Below are positions 43,205 to 52,799 of a DNA stretch of 64,000 bases, piece after piece. Within the stretch, counting starts at the first letter, position 1. Every line of letters starts with the position of its first letter. Source of the stretch: Pseudooctadecabacter jejudonensis. Lineage in GTDB: Bacteria > Pseudomonadota > Alphaproteobacteria > Rhodobacterales > Rhodobacteraceae. A model generated the notes under the pieces. It made no database searches. It had not been told where the DNA came from and worked only from the letters and a program-made list of their open reading frames with translations. The stretch is from the NCBI RefSeq assembly GCF_900172275.1, contig NZ_FWFT01000003.1, forward strand, positions 555,716 to 619,715, read 5' to 3'. A program made the position numbers and the translations under genes.

Positions 43205-45165
43205 AACGCGGACCAAAGGAAACAGCCGAAAGCGCGCGCCGCCTGTCGCGACGTGCCGTCCTGCTGGGCACCGCACAGCTGGGGCTTGTGGGGGTGCTGG
43301 GCGCACGCATGGCGACGCTTCAGGTGGATCAGGCGGACGAATTCCGGATGCTGGCCGAAGAAAACCGCATCAACATCGGCTTGATCCCCCCCGCCCGCGG
43401 TCTGATCTACGACATCAACGGGGTGGTTCTGGCCGACAACGAACAGCACTACACCATCACCATGACCCGCGAGGGCGCAGGCGACGTGGATGAGGTTCTG
43501 GCCCGCCTCAACCGTCTGATCGCAATCGACCCCGAACAGCTGGAAAAGGCGCGCGAAGAACTCAAGGCGCGCAGTGCCTTTGTGCCCGTCACCGTGGCCG
43601 AACGCGTGTCATGGGAAGACATCAGCCGCGTGACGGTCAACGCCCCGGCCCTGCCCGGCGTCGTGGCAGAGTTGGGCCGCAGCCGCCATTATCCGCAAGG
43701 CACAGACATGGCCCATGTCGTGGGCTACGTGGGCCCTGTGTCCGACTTCGATCTCAGCCGCATCGACGACCAGGACCCGCTGTTGCAAATCCCCCGTTTC
43801 CAGATCGGCAAAACGATGGTGGAAAACAACCTAGAACGGGATCTGCGCGGCTCCGCAGGCACCAAACGGGTTGAGGTGAACGCAGCAGGCCGTGTGATGC
43901 GCGAACTCGACCGTGTCGAAGGCACACCGGGCGCGGACGTGCAGCTGACCGTCGACGCCCGCCTGCAAAACTACATTCAAGCCCGGCTCAGCGGTGAAAG
44001 TGCCGCCGCCATCGTCATGGATGTCACCAACGGTGACCTCAAAGGCATCGGTTCGGCCCCGACCTATGACCCCAATGTCTTTGTGCAGGGCATTTCGGTC
44101 GCCCTTTGGGATGAACTGAACGAACGCGACATCGACGCCAAATTGCACCGCCGACCGCTGGCTGCGAAAACCGTGCAAGGCACCTACCCGCCCGGATCGA
44201 CCTTCAAGATGGTCACCGCCTTGGCCGCCCTTGAGGACGGACAGGTGACAGCCGATGAAACCATACGCTGTGTCGGTCATTCGGACGTGTTTGACGTGCG
44301 TTTTCACTGCTGGAAACGATCCGGCCACGGCAACATGGATCTGAACAACAGCCTCAAACAATCCTGCGACGTCTATTATTACGACATCGCCCAGCGCGTG
44401 GGCATCGACAAGATCGCCGCTATGGGGCGCAAACTGGGCCTTGGCGAACGTCACGATCTGCCCATGTCTGCGGTCCGCTCCGGCATCATGCCCGATAAGG
44501 TCTGGAAACAGGAAACACGGGGCGAGGAATGGCGCGTGGGCGACACTGTGAACGCCTCCATCGGGCAAGGCTATGTCGCCACATCACCCTTGCAGCTGGC
44601 CGTCATGACCGCGCGCATTGCGACCGGCAAAGCCGTCAAACCACGGCTTGTGAAATCCATCGGGGGGGTTGAACAACCCAGCGGTGAGGGCGAAAGCCTC
44701 GGTCTGAATGAAAACAACCTGCGACGAATCCGGCGCGCCATGTTCGACGTGGTCAACAACAACCGCGGCACGGCCTACCGATCGCGCATCGCGGAAGAAC
44801 GGTTCAAGATGGCCGGCAAGACCGGCACCAGTCAGGTCCGTCGCATCACCGCAGAGGAACGCGAACGGGGCGTGACCCGAAACGAAGATCTGCCGTGGAA
44901 CCGTCGCGACCACGCGCTTTACGTGGCCTTCGCCCCCATGGACAACCCCAAGTACGCGGTCGCTGTGGTGGTGGAACATGGCGGCGGCGGATCAACAGCC
45001 GCAGCCCCCATCGCCCGTGATGTGTTGCTGCAGGCGCTTTATGAAGGCACACCGCCCCTTGAGGCCTATCCATCCGCGATGCGCGGGCGGATCGCAGAAC
45101 AACAACGCCGTCTCAGCGCAATGATCCGCGACATCCAACCAGGCCGGACGGCCGATCAGGCGTAG
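43201..45165 (+). CDS. mrdA: Penicillin-binding protein 2 (elongasome transpeptidase)
   Basis: A 654-residue class B penicillin-binding protein. It has one membrane anchor (AVLLGTAQLGLVGVLGA), a dimerisation/pedestal domain, and a transpeptidase domain with the catalytic STFK (Ser333), the SCD motif in KQSCDVYYYD, and KTGT (Lys540). It cross-links peptidoglycan along the cell side wall together with RodA. The start overlaps mreD by 4 nt. Confidence 0.96.
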   Translation: MKRGPKETAESARRLSRRAVLLGTAQLGLVGVLGARMATLQVDQADEFRMLAEENRINIGLIPPARGLIYDINGVVLADNEQHYTITMTREGAGDVDEVLARLNRLIAIDPEQLEKAREELKARSAFVPVTVAERVSWEDISRVTVNAPALPGVVAELGRSRHYPQGTDMAHVVGYVGPVSDFDLSRIDDQDPLLQIPRFQIGKTMVENNLERDLRGSAGTKRVEVNAAGRVMRELDRVEGTPGADVQLTVDARLQNYIQARLSGESAAAIVMDVTNGDLKGIGSAPTYDPNVFVQGISVALWDELNERDIDAKLHRRPLAAKTVQGTYPPGSTFKMVTALAALEDGQVTADETIRCVGHSDVFDVRFHCWKRSGHGNMDLNNSLKQSCDVYYYDIAQRVGIDKIAAMGRKLGLGERHDLPMSAVRSGIMPDKVWKQETRGEEWRVGDTVNASIGQGYVATSPLQLAVMTARIATGKAVKPRLVKSIGGVEQPSGEGESLGLNENNLRRIRRAMFDVVNNNRGTAYRSRIAEERFKMAGKTGTSQVRRITAEERERGVTRNEDLPWNRRDHALYVAFAPMDNPKYAVAVVVEHGGGGSTAAAPIARDVLLQALYEGTPPLEAYPSAMRGRIAEQQRRLSAMIRDIQPGRTADQA

Positions 45166-45167
45166 CG

Positions 45168-46307
45168 ATGTCCTATTTAGAATATCAGGTCAAATACGTC
45201 CCATCAGGCTTTCGCAAGTTGATGTATCTCAACTGGCCGGTGGTGTTTCTGATCACCGCCGTTTCGGGATTTGGCTTTTTGATGCTGTATTCCGTGGCGG
45301 GCGGATCGATGGATCCGTGGGTGACGGCGCAAAGCCAGCGGTTCGGCCTGGGGATGGCTGTGATGATGATCATGGCCCTGATCCCCATCTGGTTTTGGCG
45401 CAACATGGCCGTGGTGGCCTATGTCGTGGCGCTGCTGCTGCTGGTGGCGGTTGAGTTTGTTGGCGTAGAACGCAACGGATCCCAACGGTGGATTGATCTG
45501 GGACCGATGGATTTACAGCCATCCGAATTGATGAAAATCGCCCTGATCATGCTTCTGGCCGCCTACTATGATTGGCTGCCCCTCAAGAAAGTAAGCCGCC
45601 CTCTCTGGATCATTATCCCGCTTCTGTTTATCGCCGCCCCCGCATACCTTGTCCTCAGCCAACCTGATCTTGGGACCACGATCCTGCTGGTGACGGGCGG
45701 CGGGGCGATCATGTTCCTCGCAGGGGTCCATTGGGCCTATTTCGCGACAGTCATCGCAGGCGGCGTGGGCTTGGTGACAGCGGTGTTCCAAACCCGCGGC
45801 ACCCCATGGCAAATTTTGCAGGACTACCAGTATCGCCGTATCGATACCTTTCTCGATCCAACCCAAGACCCCTTGGGCGCGGGCTATCACATCACGCAGG
45901 CCAAAATCGCACTTGGCTCAGGCGGTTGGACGGGACGGGGCTATATGCAAGGCACCCAAAGCCGGCTGAACTTTCTGCCAGAAAAACACACCGACTTTAT
46001 CTTTACGACATTGGCCGAAGAATTCGGATTTGTGGGCGCATTTGGTCTGCTGGTCCTCTATGCGCTGATCATCATCTTTTGCGTGATGTCTGCGATCACC
46101 AACAAAGACAGGTTTGCGTCGCTGGTCACGATGGGGGTCGCCGTAACCTTCTTTTTGTTCTTCGCCGTCAATATGGCAATGGTCATGGGCCTCGCCCCTG
46201 TTGTGGGCGTGCCCCTGCCCTTGGTGAGTTATGGCGGATCAGCCATGCTCGTCCTGATGGTCGCCTTCGGCCTGGTCCAATCCGCCCACGTCCACAAACC
46301 AAGATAG
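45168..46307 (+). CDS. rodA: Peptidoglycan glycosyltransferase RodA
   Basis: A 379-residue SEDS-family glycosyltransferase with ten predicted helices. Family blocks include GSQRWIDLGPMDLQPSELMK and the loop NFLPEKHTDFIFTTLAEEFG with the catalytic Asp region. It polymerises lipid II into glycan strands with PBP2. It starts 2 nt after mrdA. The last helix ends LVSYGGSAMLVLMVAFGLVQ, typical of SEDS proteins. Confidence 0.96.
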   Translation: MSYLEYQVKYVPSGFRKLMYLNWPVVFLITAVSGFGFLMLYSVAGGSMDPWVTAQSQRFGLGMAVMMIMALIPIWFWRNMAVVAYVVALLLLVAVEFVGVERNGSQRWIDLGPMDLQPSELMKIALIMLLAAYYDWLPLKKVSRPLWIIIPLLFIAAPAYLVLSQPDLGTTILLVTGGGAIMFLAGVHWAYFATVIAGGVGLVTAVFQTRGTPWQILQDYQYRRIDTFLDPTQDPLGAGYHITQAKIALGSGGWTGRGYMQGTQSRLNFLPEKHTDFIFTTLAEEFGFVGAFGLLVLYALIIIFCVMSAITNKDRFASLVTMGVAVTFFLFFAVNMAMVMGLAPVVGVPLPLVSYGGSAMLVLMVAFGLVQSAHVHKPR

Positions 46308-46311
46308 CGAC

Positions 46312-47241
46312 ATGACCGTGAACGCCCTTTTCGTAGGCACCCAAGAAGACTGGGATACCTACGCCCCCGCATTGATCGACGCTTTTGCCAACCTCGGCAC
46401 CCCCGTTGCCCTGCAAAGAGATCATGCAGCCGAAACCGTCGATTACATCGTGATGGCGGGGTCCCGCATCCTTGATGATTTTTCGCCTTTCGTGCGGTGC
46501 AAAGCGATGTTGCGCCTTTGGGCAGGGGTCGAAGATGTGGTCAACAACCCCACCATCACCTTCCCGATCTGCCGTATGGTTGGCGGGGGCCTCGACCAAG
46601 GGATGATCGACTGGGTGACAGCGCACACCCTGCGCCATCACATAGGCATGGACACCCACATTCACGGCCAAGATGGCGTATGGCGCGACGGGTTCGTGCC
46701 GCCCTTGGCACAGGATCGGCCGATCACCATCCTTGGCCTTGGCGCATTGGGCGCGGCCTGCGGTCAAGCGCTCGCCGGTTTGGGCTTTCCGGTGACCGGC
46801 TGGTCGAGAACGCAAAAGTCTATCCCAAACATCCGCTGCTTGTCAGGAGACGTCGGGGATGCGCTGGACGGTGCTGAAATCGTGATTCTCCTGCTGCCCA
46901 AGACACCGCAGACCGAAAATACTCTGAATGCCGGGGCACTCTCTCGAACGGCAAAAGGCGCCTTCATCCTCAATCCCGGACGCGGCCCATTGATTGACGA
47001 CGACGCTCTCATCGCAGCTTTGGACAGTGGCCAAATCGCCCACGCGACCCTTGATACATTTCGGCAAGAACCCTTGCCCGAAGATCATCCCTTTTGGCAT
47101 CACCCGCAGGTCACGGTCACGCCCCATATCGCCTCACAAACCCGTGCAGACCCCGCCGCAAAGATCATCGCTCAGAACATTCAACGTGGGGAAAGCGGCG
47201 AAGAGTTCCTGCACCAAGTGGACCGCACCGCCGGGTACTGA
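46312..47241 (+). CDS. D-2-hydroxyacid dehydrogenase (glyoxylate/hydroxypyruvate reductase A-like)
   Basis: A 309-residue NAD(P)-dependent dehydrogenase. The cofactor loop is ILGLGALGAACGQALAGLG, the catalytic Arg region LNPGRGPLIDD, the Glu in TFRQEPLPEDHPFW, and His in VTVTPHIASQT. The layout matches GhrA, which reduces glyoxylate and hydroxypyruvate. It starts 4 nt after rodA and so is co-transcribed with the cell-shape genes, without an evident functional link. Confidence 0.9.
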   Translation: MTVNALFVGTQEDWDTYAPALIDAFANLGTPVALQRDHAAETVDYIVMAGSRILDDFSPFVRCKAMLRLWAGVEDVVNNPTITFPICRMVGGGLDQGMIDWVTAHTLRHHIGMDTHIHGQDGVWRDGFVPPLAQDRPITILGLGALGAACGQALAGLGFPVTGWSRTQKSIPNIRCLSGDVGDALDGAEIVILLLPKTPQTENTLNAGALSRTAKGAFILNPGRGPLIDDDALIAALDSGQIAHATLDTFRQEPLPEDHPFWHHPQVTVTPHIASQTRADPAAKIIAQNIQRGESGEEFLHQVDRTAGY

Positions 47242-47278
47242 CCCCTTCATCTTGGCCCATAAAACTCCCGCCGGAGGC

Positions 47279-47325
47279 AACAAAATTCTCGAATTTTGTT
47301 ATCCCTAAAATTCCGGAATTTTAGG
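47279..47325. terminator. Twin hairpin between convergent genes
   Basis: AACAAAATTC/GAATTTTGTT (47279-47300, 2-nt centre TC) and the 22-bp palindrome at 47304-47325 (arms CCTAAAATTCC/GGAATTTTAGG) stand 3 nt apart. They follow the dehydrogenase gene and precede the convergent SseB-like stop. The design matches the pair at 29490-29536. Confidence 0.7.
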
Positions 47326-47330
47326 CGCGC

Positions 47331-48119
47331 CTAATGTAGCTTCGGTGGTTTCGCGGGGTCCATTCCGGGGTTGGATCCCGGTTGCTGTGGCATCTGAGGT
47401 TTCGGCAAGTCAAAGCGCAAACCAACTTTGGCGACCCGTTCAGACACAGGATCACCACCTTCCAGATGGGCCACATCCAACATGCCCGCCTCAACACCGG
47501 AAAACACCAGTGCTTCGTTGACAGCGGCGGTCAGCGCACCCTCGGCACCTTCGATCGTGCCCACAAACGCAAGCATATGACCGCGCCCCCCGCCCTCATA
47601 GGTCACACCGCACAAATAGGCCTCCACCGCCAGACCGGCAGCGGTCGCCAGCTTGCGATCCAGCGCTTCAAGGAGAGTCTCAGGCAGGCCGGTTGGTGCG
47701 GTCAGCTCGGTGATCTGCCCCTCAACCTGCTGCGCCTCCGCCCCCAATGTTTGCGCCAACCAATCCACAGCCTCCGCTGGGATCAGCATAGCGGACGGGG
47801 CCACCCCCATATTGAGGGCCATGCCAATGCGTTGGCCTTCCAGCATCTGAGACATCGCGCGCCCTGACAGCGCGGCATAAGGCGCAATCTTGCCATAAAA
47901 CTCGACCATCCGCGCCTCGCGGTCAAAAATCAGCACGAATTGCTGATCTTCCACTTCAAACATCGCGGGACTGATCTGATCTCCCTCGGCCTCACCCTTA
48001 AGCAGCATGAACAGTTCCGTGTCTGCCAACCGCTCGTAAAACCGCAGCCGTGCCAGATCGTCTTCCTCATTGGCCATCATTGCGCCGTGGGCGGTGTCGA
48101 TCTCTGTGTGTTCAGTCAT
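47331..48119 (-). CDS. SseB family protein
   Basis: A 262-residue protein. The N-terminal half has the SseB pattern (LARLRFYERLADTELFMLLK, then FVLIFDREARMVEF and ALNMGVAPSAMLIPAEAVDWL). The C-terminal half is a second Ala/Gly-rich domain, followed by a Pro-rich tail. SseB-like proteins in non-pathogens have no defined role. Its start overlaps the end of the uracil-DNA-glycosylase-like gene by 8 bp, so the two are co-translated. Confidence 0.8.
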   Translation of the reverse strand: MTEHTEIDTAHGAMMANEEDDLARLRFYERLADTELFMLLKGEAEGDQISPAMFEVEDQQFVLIFDREARMVEFYGKIAPYAALSGRAMSQMLEGQRIGMALNMGVAPSAMLIPAEAVDWLAQTLGAEAQQVEGQITELTAPTGLPETLLEALDRKLATAAGLAVEAYLCGVTYEGGGRGHMLAFVGTIEGAEGALTAAVNEALVFSGVEAGMLDVAHLEGGDPVSERVAKVGLRFDLPKPQMPQQPGSNPGMDPAKPPKLH

Positions 48120-48696
48120 TCAAAACCTCTTTCACGCGGGCTTGCAGGGCTGGTAAAACGTCGTCCGTGAACCACGGATGTTTCTTCAGCCACGCCGTAT
48201 TGCGCCACGACGGATGAGGCAAGACAAAGGTGTGCGGCGCATGATCCCTCCAGCCCCGCACGACCTCCGTCACAGGTGCACGGGTTTTCAGATGATACCG
48301 CATGGACGACGCCCCGATGATCAATCGCAAACGGATGTTCGGCAACGTTGGAAAAATCCGGTGATGCCACGTATCCCCGCAAACCTTGGGCGGCGGAATA
48401 TCCGATCCGTTCTTGTCGTATCCCGGAAAACAAAAGGCCATAGGCACGATGGCAATCTTGGATTGGTCATAAAACGCCGTTTCATCCACACCCATCCAGT
48501 CCCGCAAACGGTCCCCCGACGGATCCATAAACGGTCGCTGCCCCGCATGGGCCCGCGCCCCGGGCGCTTGAGACGCGATCAACACCCGCGCAGTGGGGCG
48601 GAACCACACAATCGGCTTCGGTCTGTGTTGCGTTCGTGTCAAGGCAAAACGCTCAGCACAAATACGGCAGGCGCGGATGTCATCAGGCAGGCTCAT
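48112..48696 (-). CDS. Uracil-DNA glycosylase superfamily protein
   Basis: A 194-residue protein with the superfamily layout. The N-terminal IRACRICAERFALTRTQHRP has two Cys but not a full Fe-S set. The loop VLIASQAPGARAHAGQRPFM corresponds to the water-activating region, and the C-terminal LPHPSWRNTAWLKKHPWF to the DNA-intercalation motif (HPSxRN). It may excise a damaged base or be an inactive relative. I chose ATG 48696 (MSLPDDIRAC), since upstream codons are AT-rich intergenic. Confidence 0.85.
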   Translation of the reverse strand: MSLPDDIRACRICAERFALTRTQHRPKPIVWFRPTARVLIASQAPGARAHAGQRPFMDPSGDRLRDWMGVDETAFYDQSKIAIVPMAFCFPGYDKNGSDIPPPKVCGDTWHHRIFPTLPNIRLRLIIGASSMRYHLKTRAPVTEVVRGWRDHAPHTFVLPHPSWRNTAWLKKHPWFTDDVLPALQARVKEVLND

Positions 48697-48883
48697 ACGG
48701 GCGAAACTGTGCCGATGGACCCGTTTGGCCAGCCCGAATGCGCCAACCTTAGTAAATTCCCCATCACTTTCATTGGCGTATAACTTTAAAAGTCGACATA
48801 ATATGGCCAGATTGTTCACTTAATAGGAACAGTAACGGGTCTAAGTCCAAACCAAAGACCCGATCAGAGGCTCAGTCGCAGCG

Positions 48884-49579
48884 ATGCTTGAATTTGTAAA
48901 CGTCAGTAAGTCCTTTTGGACAGGCACCCAGCGCAAGGTCATCCTTGATCGCGCATCGTTTCGCGTGGAACTGGGCAATTCTCTTGGCATCCTGGCCCCA
49001 AACGGCACCGGCAAAAGTACCTTGATCAATATGATGGCCGGCCTTGAAAAACCGGATGAGGGCGAAATCCACCGTGCGTGCCGCATTTCATTTCCACTGG
49101 GGTTTATGGGCGGCGTTGTCAGTAAGCACACCGCGCGTGAAAACTGCCGCTACATCGCGCGTCTCTATTCCCTCGACCCCGATTATGTTGAGGCATTTTG
49201 CCGGTGGCTGACCGGTATCGAAGAATACTTTGATATGCCCATCGGCACCTACAGTTCAGGCATGCGGGCGCGGTTCACGTTTTCCCTGATGCTCGCCCTT
49301 GAATTCGATATGTACCTCATCGACGAAGGCATGCCGCAGACAACGGATGCGGAATTCAACCGCAAAGCCGGTGAAATCCTACGCGAACGTCTGGCCAACA
49401 CCACCGTGATCATCGTATCGCACCAAGCCGGTATTCTTGAAAAATTCGCCCGGTCGGCGGCCGTTTTGCAAAACGGACGACTGACCATGTTTGACACCTT
49501 GGAAGAAGCGAAACAGCTCTATGACTACGAAACCCAAGGCACCGAAATTCCGGATACGACGTTCGTCAACAGCGGCTGA
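48884..49579 (+). CDS. kpsT: Capsule/polysaccharide export ATP-binding protein (KpsT/CtrD-like)
   Basis: A 231-residue ABC ATPase of the group-2 capsule export type. The P-loop reads LAPNGTGKST, with Ala in place of the usual first Gly. The signature YSSGMRARFTFSLML and Walker B MYLIDEGMPQTTD follow the KpsT/Wzt style. It would power export of a lipid-linked polysaccharide with a KpsM permease, which is not adjacent. It overlaps the next gene by 59 nt. The reading starts with ATG 48884 and MLEFVNVSKSFW. Confidence 0.87.
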   Translation: MLEFVNVSKSFWTGTQRKVILDRASFRVELGNSLGILAPNGTGKSTLINMMAGLEKPDEGEIHRACRISFPLGFMGGVVSKHTARENCRYIARLYSLDPDYVEAFCRWLTGIEEYFDMPIGTYSSGMRARFTFSLMLALEFDMYLIDEGMPQTTDAEFNRKAGEILRERLANTTVIIVSHQAGILEKFARSAAVLQNGRLTMFDTLEEAKQLYDYETQGTEIPDTTFVNSG

Positions 49580-51140
49580 GGCCGCCGACGCAGCACCGTC
49601 TGATCCGACCGAAACCGCCGCCCCGCAGGGCGCGGCTTCTGGCGCTGTCGACAGCGCCCAAACTGTCTCGGCTGAGGCGGATCTGGACGCGATCCGACAA
49701 GAAGGCCTGACAGGCCGTCAGTTGCGGATGGCGCGCCGCGTGGCCCAGAAACAAGGGCTTGCTGTCACGTCGGATTTTGACGCTGTCCGTCAGCTCCGTC
49801 AACGCGGCATTGACCCGTTCCAGCGGGCAAATGTCCTTGAACTGGTCGCCCCCACCGCCGGTCCGGCCGCCGCGGGCAACCAGATGCAAGCCGCTACAGC
49901 GAAAGTTCCGGCGGATCAGGCGCGCGTGCAATTGCCGCAAACTGTTCAGCGCCAGCAAGGCCTGCCGTCAACACAGGTCGGGGCGGCCCCCAATCCTGCC
50001 AATGACCGGATCAACGAAATCCGTGAAATCCAGCGCGACATTGCCCGCAGGCGCCGCCGTAACCTGTATTTGCTGATGGTGCGTTTGGGGATGTTTGTCA
50101 TCCTGCCGACCGTCGCCGCGGGCTATTATTTCTACGCCATCGCCACGCCCATGTACGGGACCAAATCGGAATTTGTCATCCAACAGGCCGACAGCCAAAG
50201 CGGCGGCGGCTTTGGCAGCTTGTTCCAGGGCACGGGCCTCGCCACCCAGACGGACAGTATCACCGTTCAGTCCTACATGACCTCCCGTGAGGCATTTATG
50301 CGGCTTGATGGGGACCACGGGTTCCGTGAACATTTCTCAGATCCGTCAATTGACCCGATCCAACGGCTGGACCCCGACGCCACGGTCGAAGCCGCCTATT
50401 CCATTTTCCAAGACAACGTGCAGATCGGATACGACACGACCGAAGGTCTTTTGAAAATGGAAGTCATTGCTGCCGATCCGGCCAAAAGCCAGGAATTTTC
50501 CGAGGCGTTGTTGGGCTATGCCGAAGAACAGGTCGACCAACTGACCCAGCGCATTCGTGAGGATCAGATGGCCGGCGCCCTCGCCACCTTCGAAGAGGCA
50601 ACGGTGCGCCGCAACGATGCTTTGGCCGAATTGGTGAGCATCCAGCAAGACACAGAACAAGGCCCCATTGGTGCCGAAAGTTCCGCGCTGCAACAGCGGA
50701 TCGTGAACCTGCAGGTCCAGCTTGATGACGAACGTCTGAATCTTGCCGCCCTAAACAACAACCGGCGCCCGAATGAGGCGCAGGTGCGCGCCGTCGAAAG
50801 CCAGATCCTGATCCTTGAAAACCAGATCGATATTTTGCGGTCCCAATTGTCGGGTGAAGGCACCATTGTCGAAAACGATGCCCGCCTGCGGTTGGCCGAA
50901 GAAAACTACGCGTTTGAGGTTGCCAACGTGCAGGCCGCACAGGCGTCCATGGACACCGCGCGCATCGAAGCCAACCGGCAAGTCAGGTATCTGTCTGTGT
51001 CCGTCGCCCCCATCGCACCGGATGAGCCGACATATCCTCGGGCCTTCGAAAACACCTTGGTGGCGTTTTTGATCTTTTCAGGGATTTACCTGATGATCTC
51101 CCTCACCTCGTCCATCCTGCGTGAACAGGTAAGCTCCTAA
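49521..51140 (+). CDS. kpsE: Capsule polysaccharide export inner-membrane protein (KpsE/CtrB-like)
   Basis: A 539-residue polysaccharide co-polymerase-type protein. A long Ala/Gln-rich cytoplasmic N-terminus (about 1-185) precedes the first membrane helix (LGMFVILPTVAAGYYFYAI). A periplasmic region with coiled coils (about 370-480) follows, then a second helix near the C-terminus (LVAFLIFSGIYLMISLTSSI). KpsE spans the periplasm to connect to the outer-membrane exporter KpsD. The ATG at 49521 lies inside the kpsT 3' end (59-nt overlap). KpsM and KpsD are not in the window. Confidence 0.87.
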   Translation: MTTKPKAPKFRIRRSSTAAEAADAAPSDPTETAAPQGAASGAVDSAQTVSAEADLDAIRQEGLTGRQLRMARRVAQKQGLAVTSDFDAVRQLRQRGIDPFQRANVLELVAPTAGPAAAGNQMQAATAKVPADQARVQLPQTVQRQQGLPSTQVGAAPNPANDRINEIREIQRDIARRRRRNLYLLMVRLGMFVILPTVAAGYYFYAIATPMYGTKSEFVIQQADSQSGGGFGSLFQGTGLATQTDSITVQSYMTSREAFMRLDGDHGFREHFSDPSIDPIQRLDPDATVEAAYSIFQDNVQIGYDTTEGLLKMEVIAADPAKSQEFSEALLGYAEEQVDQLTQRIREDQMAGALATFEEATVRRNDALAELVSIQQDTEQGPIGAESSALQQRIVNLQVQLDDERLNLAALNNNRRPNEAQVRAVESQILILENQIDILRSQLSGEGTIVENDARLRLAEENYAFEVANVQAAQASMDTARIEANRQVRYLSVSVAPIAPDEPTYPRAFENTLVAFLIFSGIYLMISLTSSILREQVSS

Positions 51141-51240
51141 ATCTGCGCTGCGGCGGTCTGCACGGACCGCCGCGCCATCGGGCTGGTGCTCTGCCCATGA
51201 AATGCCTAACGTCAGGAAAGTTTCTGAGTTTGGTATTTCC

Positions 51241-52560
51241 ATGCGCCTTTTTTCCCTTCTCCTCTCCGCCTTTATGATTTGTGCGACCTTCACCGCAGCA
51301 CAAGAGGCCCCCTCAGGCCCCATCGCGACAGAACAATCGGTGCAACAAGACGCCGATATCGCCAACCGCATCCGCGATATCCTTCGAGAATTGGGGAATT
51401 ACAGCGATGTCACCGTCACCGTGTCAGACGGTGTCGTAACCTTGCGTGGGACCACAAATTCCCTGATCGAAGCCCAAGATCTGGACACCTTGGTCAACCG
51501 GATCGAAGGTGTGGTTGCCGTTAAGAATGACGTGACCGAGACGACAGATCTGGCCCGGCGGCTGGATCCCGCGATGGAACGTTTTATGGGCCGGATCGAG
51601 GCGCTGCTGGTGCAACTGCCCTTGGCCCTGATCGCGCTTACGGTGTTCTTGCTGATCAATTGGCTGGGCGCATGGGTGGGCCGGTGGCGCAACCCATGGG
51701 ACAGGTTGGCCCCCAATGCCTTTATCGCGGATCTGTTTCGCACGGTGGCGCGCATTGCGTTTCTCATCGCGGCGATTGTCATTGCTCTTGATATCATGAA
51801 TGCAACGGCGCTGCTGTCCACGATCCTGGGTGCTGCCGGTTTGATCGGTTTGGCGATTGGTTTCGCCGTGCGCGATACGGTCGAGAATTTCATTGCCTCG
51901 GTGATGCTGTCCATCCGCCAACCCTTCCGCCCCAACGATGTGGTGGAAATCAATGGCGATCAGGGCAAGGTCATCCGCCTGACATCCCGCGCGACGATCC
52001 TGCTTTCGTTTGATGGCAACCATATCCGCATTCCCAATGCGACTGTCTTCAAATCGCGGATCATCAATTTCAGCCAGAACCGCGAACGCCGGTTTACCTT
52101 TACCATCGGCATCGACAGCGCCGCTGACTTGGGGTCCACACGTGAACTGGTCATCAAAACGGTCAAGGACTTGCCGTTTGTCCTTGATGAACCTGCCGCA
52201 GACGCGTGGATCGGCGATATCACCGACGCGGGCATCGAAATTATCGTGGTCGGGTGGATCAACCAGAACGAAACATCAATGGTGCGCGCCCGCGGAGAGA
52301 CCCTGCGTCTGGTCAAATACGCCATCGAAGCCTCGGGCGTCAGCCTGCCCAACACCACCTACACCATTGAAATGGGCGGGGGCACGCTGACGGCTGACCC
52401 AGGCCCTCAGACGGACGCAACCAACACGCCTCCGAATGAGACAACCGAAATCGCAGAAGTTTCCGCCCAATCCGACGAAGACCTAGACAAGCTGATCGAT
52501 GCAGAACGTCAAACAGAAGAGGCCGAAGACCTGCTGCGCGAAGACGCGGCGAAGGAATGA
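51241..52560 (+). CDS. MscS-type mechanosensitive channel with BON domain
   Basis: A 439-residue protein. A signal peptide (MRLFSLLLSAFMICATFTAA) leads to a periplasmic BON domain (about 35-100, with VTVTVSDGVVTLRGTT). Membrane helices follow and the MscS core is GLAIGFAVRDTVENFIASVM with the pore-lining TM3, then the beta domain (FRPNDVVEINGDQGKV). The C-terminus is long and acidic. It would release solutes on osmotic downshock. I chose 51241 over 51202 because it gives a proper signal peptide; neither has a clear ribosome site. Confidence 0.92.
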   Translation: MRLFSLLLSAFMICATFTAAQEAPSGPIATEQSVQQDADIANRIRDILRELGNYSDVTVTVSDGVVTLRGTTNSLIEAQDLDTLVNRIEGVVAVKNDVTETTDLARRLDPAMERFMGRIEALLVQLPLALIALTVFLLINWLGAWVGRWRNPWDRLAPNAFIADLFRTVARIAFLIAAIVIALDIMNATALLSTILGAAGLIGLAIGFAVRDTVENFIASVMLSIRQPFRPNDVVEINGDQGKVIRLTSRATILLSFDGNHIRIPNATVFKSRIINFSQNRERRFTFTIGIDSAADLGSTRELVIKTVKDLPFVLDEPAADAWIGDITDAGIEIIVVGWINQNETSMVRARGETLRLVKYAIEASGVSLPNTTYTIEMGGGTLTADPGPQTDATNTPPNETTEIAEVSAQSDEDLDKLIDAERQTEEAEDLLREDAAKE

Positions 52561-52622
52561 TAAATATCGATGATTCAGGGCTTGAACCCGTCTTCTGTTT
52601 TGCGTATCTCAACCCTCGCTGC

Positions 52623-52697
52623 TGGGATGTAGCCAAGTGGTAAGGCAACTGTTTTTGGTACAGTGTACCGTAGGTTCGAATCCTACCATCCCAGCCA
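52623..52697 (+). tRNA. tRNA-Gln (anticodon TTG)
   Basis: The acceptor arm TGGGATG pairs with CATCCCA, the anticodon stem ACTGT/ACAGT encloses TTTTGGT (anticodon TTG, reads CAA), and the T loop is TTCGAAT. CCA is encoded (52695-52697). An integrase gene follows 150 bp downstream on the same strand, so the tRNA 3' end is the probable attachment site of the mobile region. Confidence 0.95.
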
Positions 52698-52760
52698 GCT
52701 TTCCCCTAACCCATTGAAATATTTGAGACGCGATGCGCGTTTTGGGATTTGAGTCCCAGC

Positions 52761-52799
52761 TGCATCTCGTAGGTGCATCTCGTCTATGCATCTCACTCG
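52761..52799. repeat. Three 13-bp direct repeats near the att site (candidate integrase arm sites)
   Basis: TGCATCTCGTAGG, TGCATCTCGTCTA and TGCATCTCACTCG follow each other with 13-bp period, 64 bp after the tRNA 3' end and 49 bp before the integrase ATG. Arm-type sites of tyrosine recombinases are commonly short direct repeats beside the core site. This role is inference. Confidence 0.5.
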
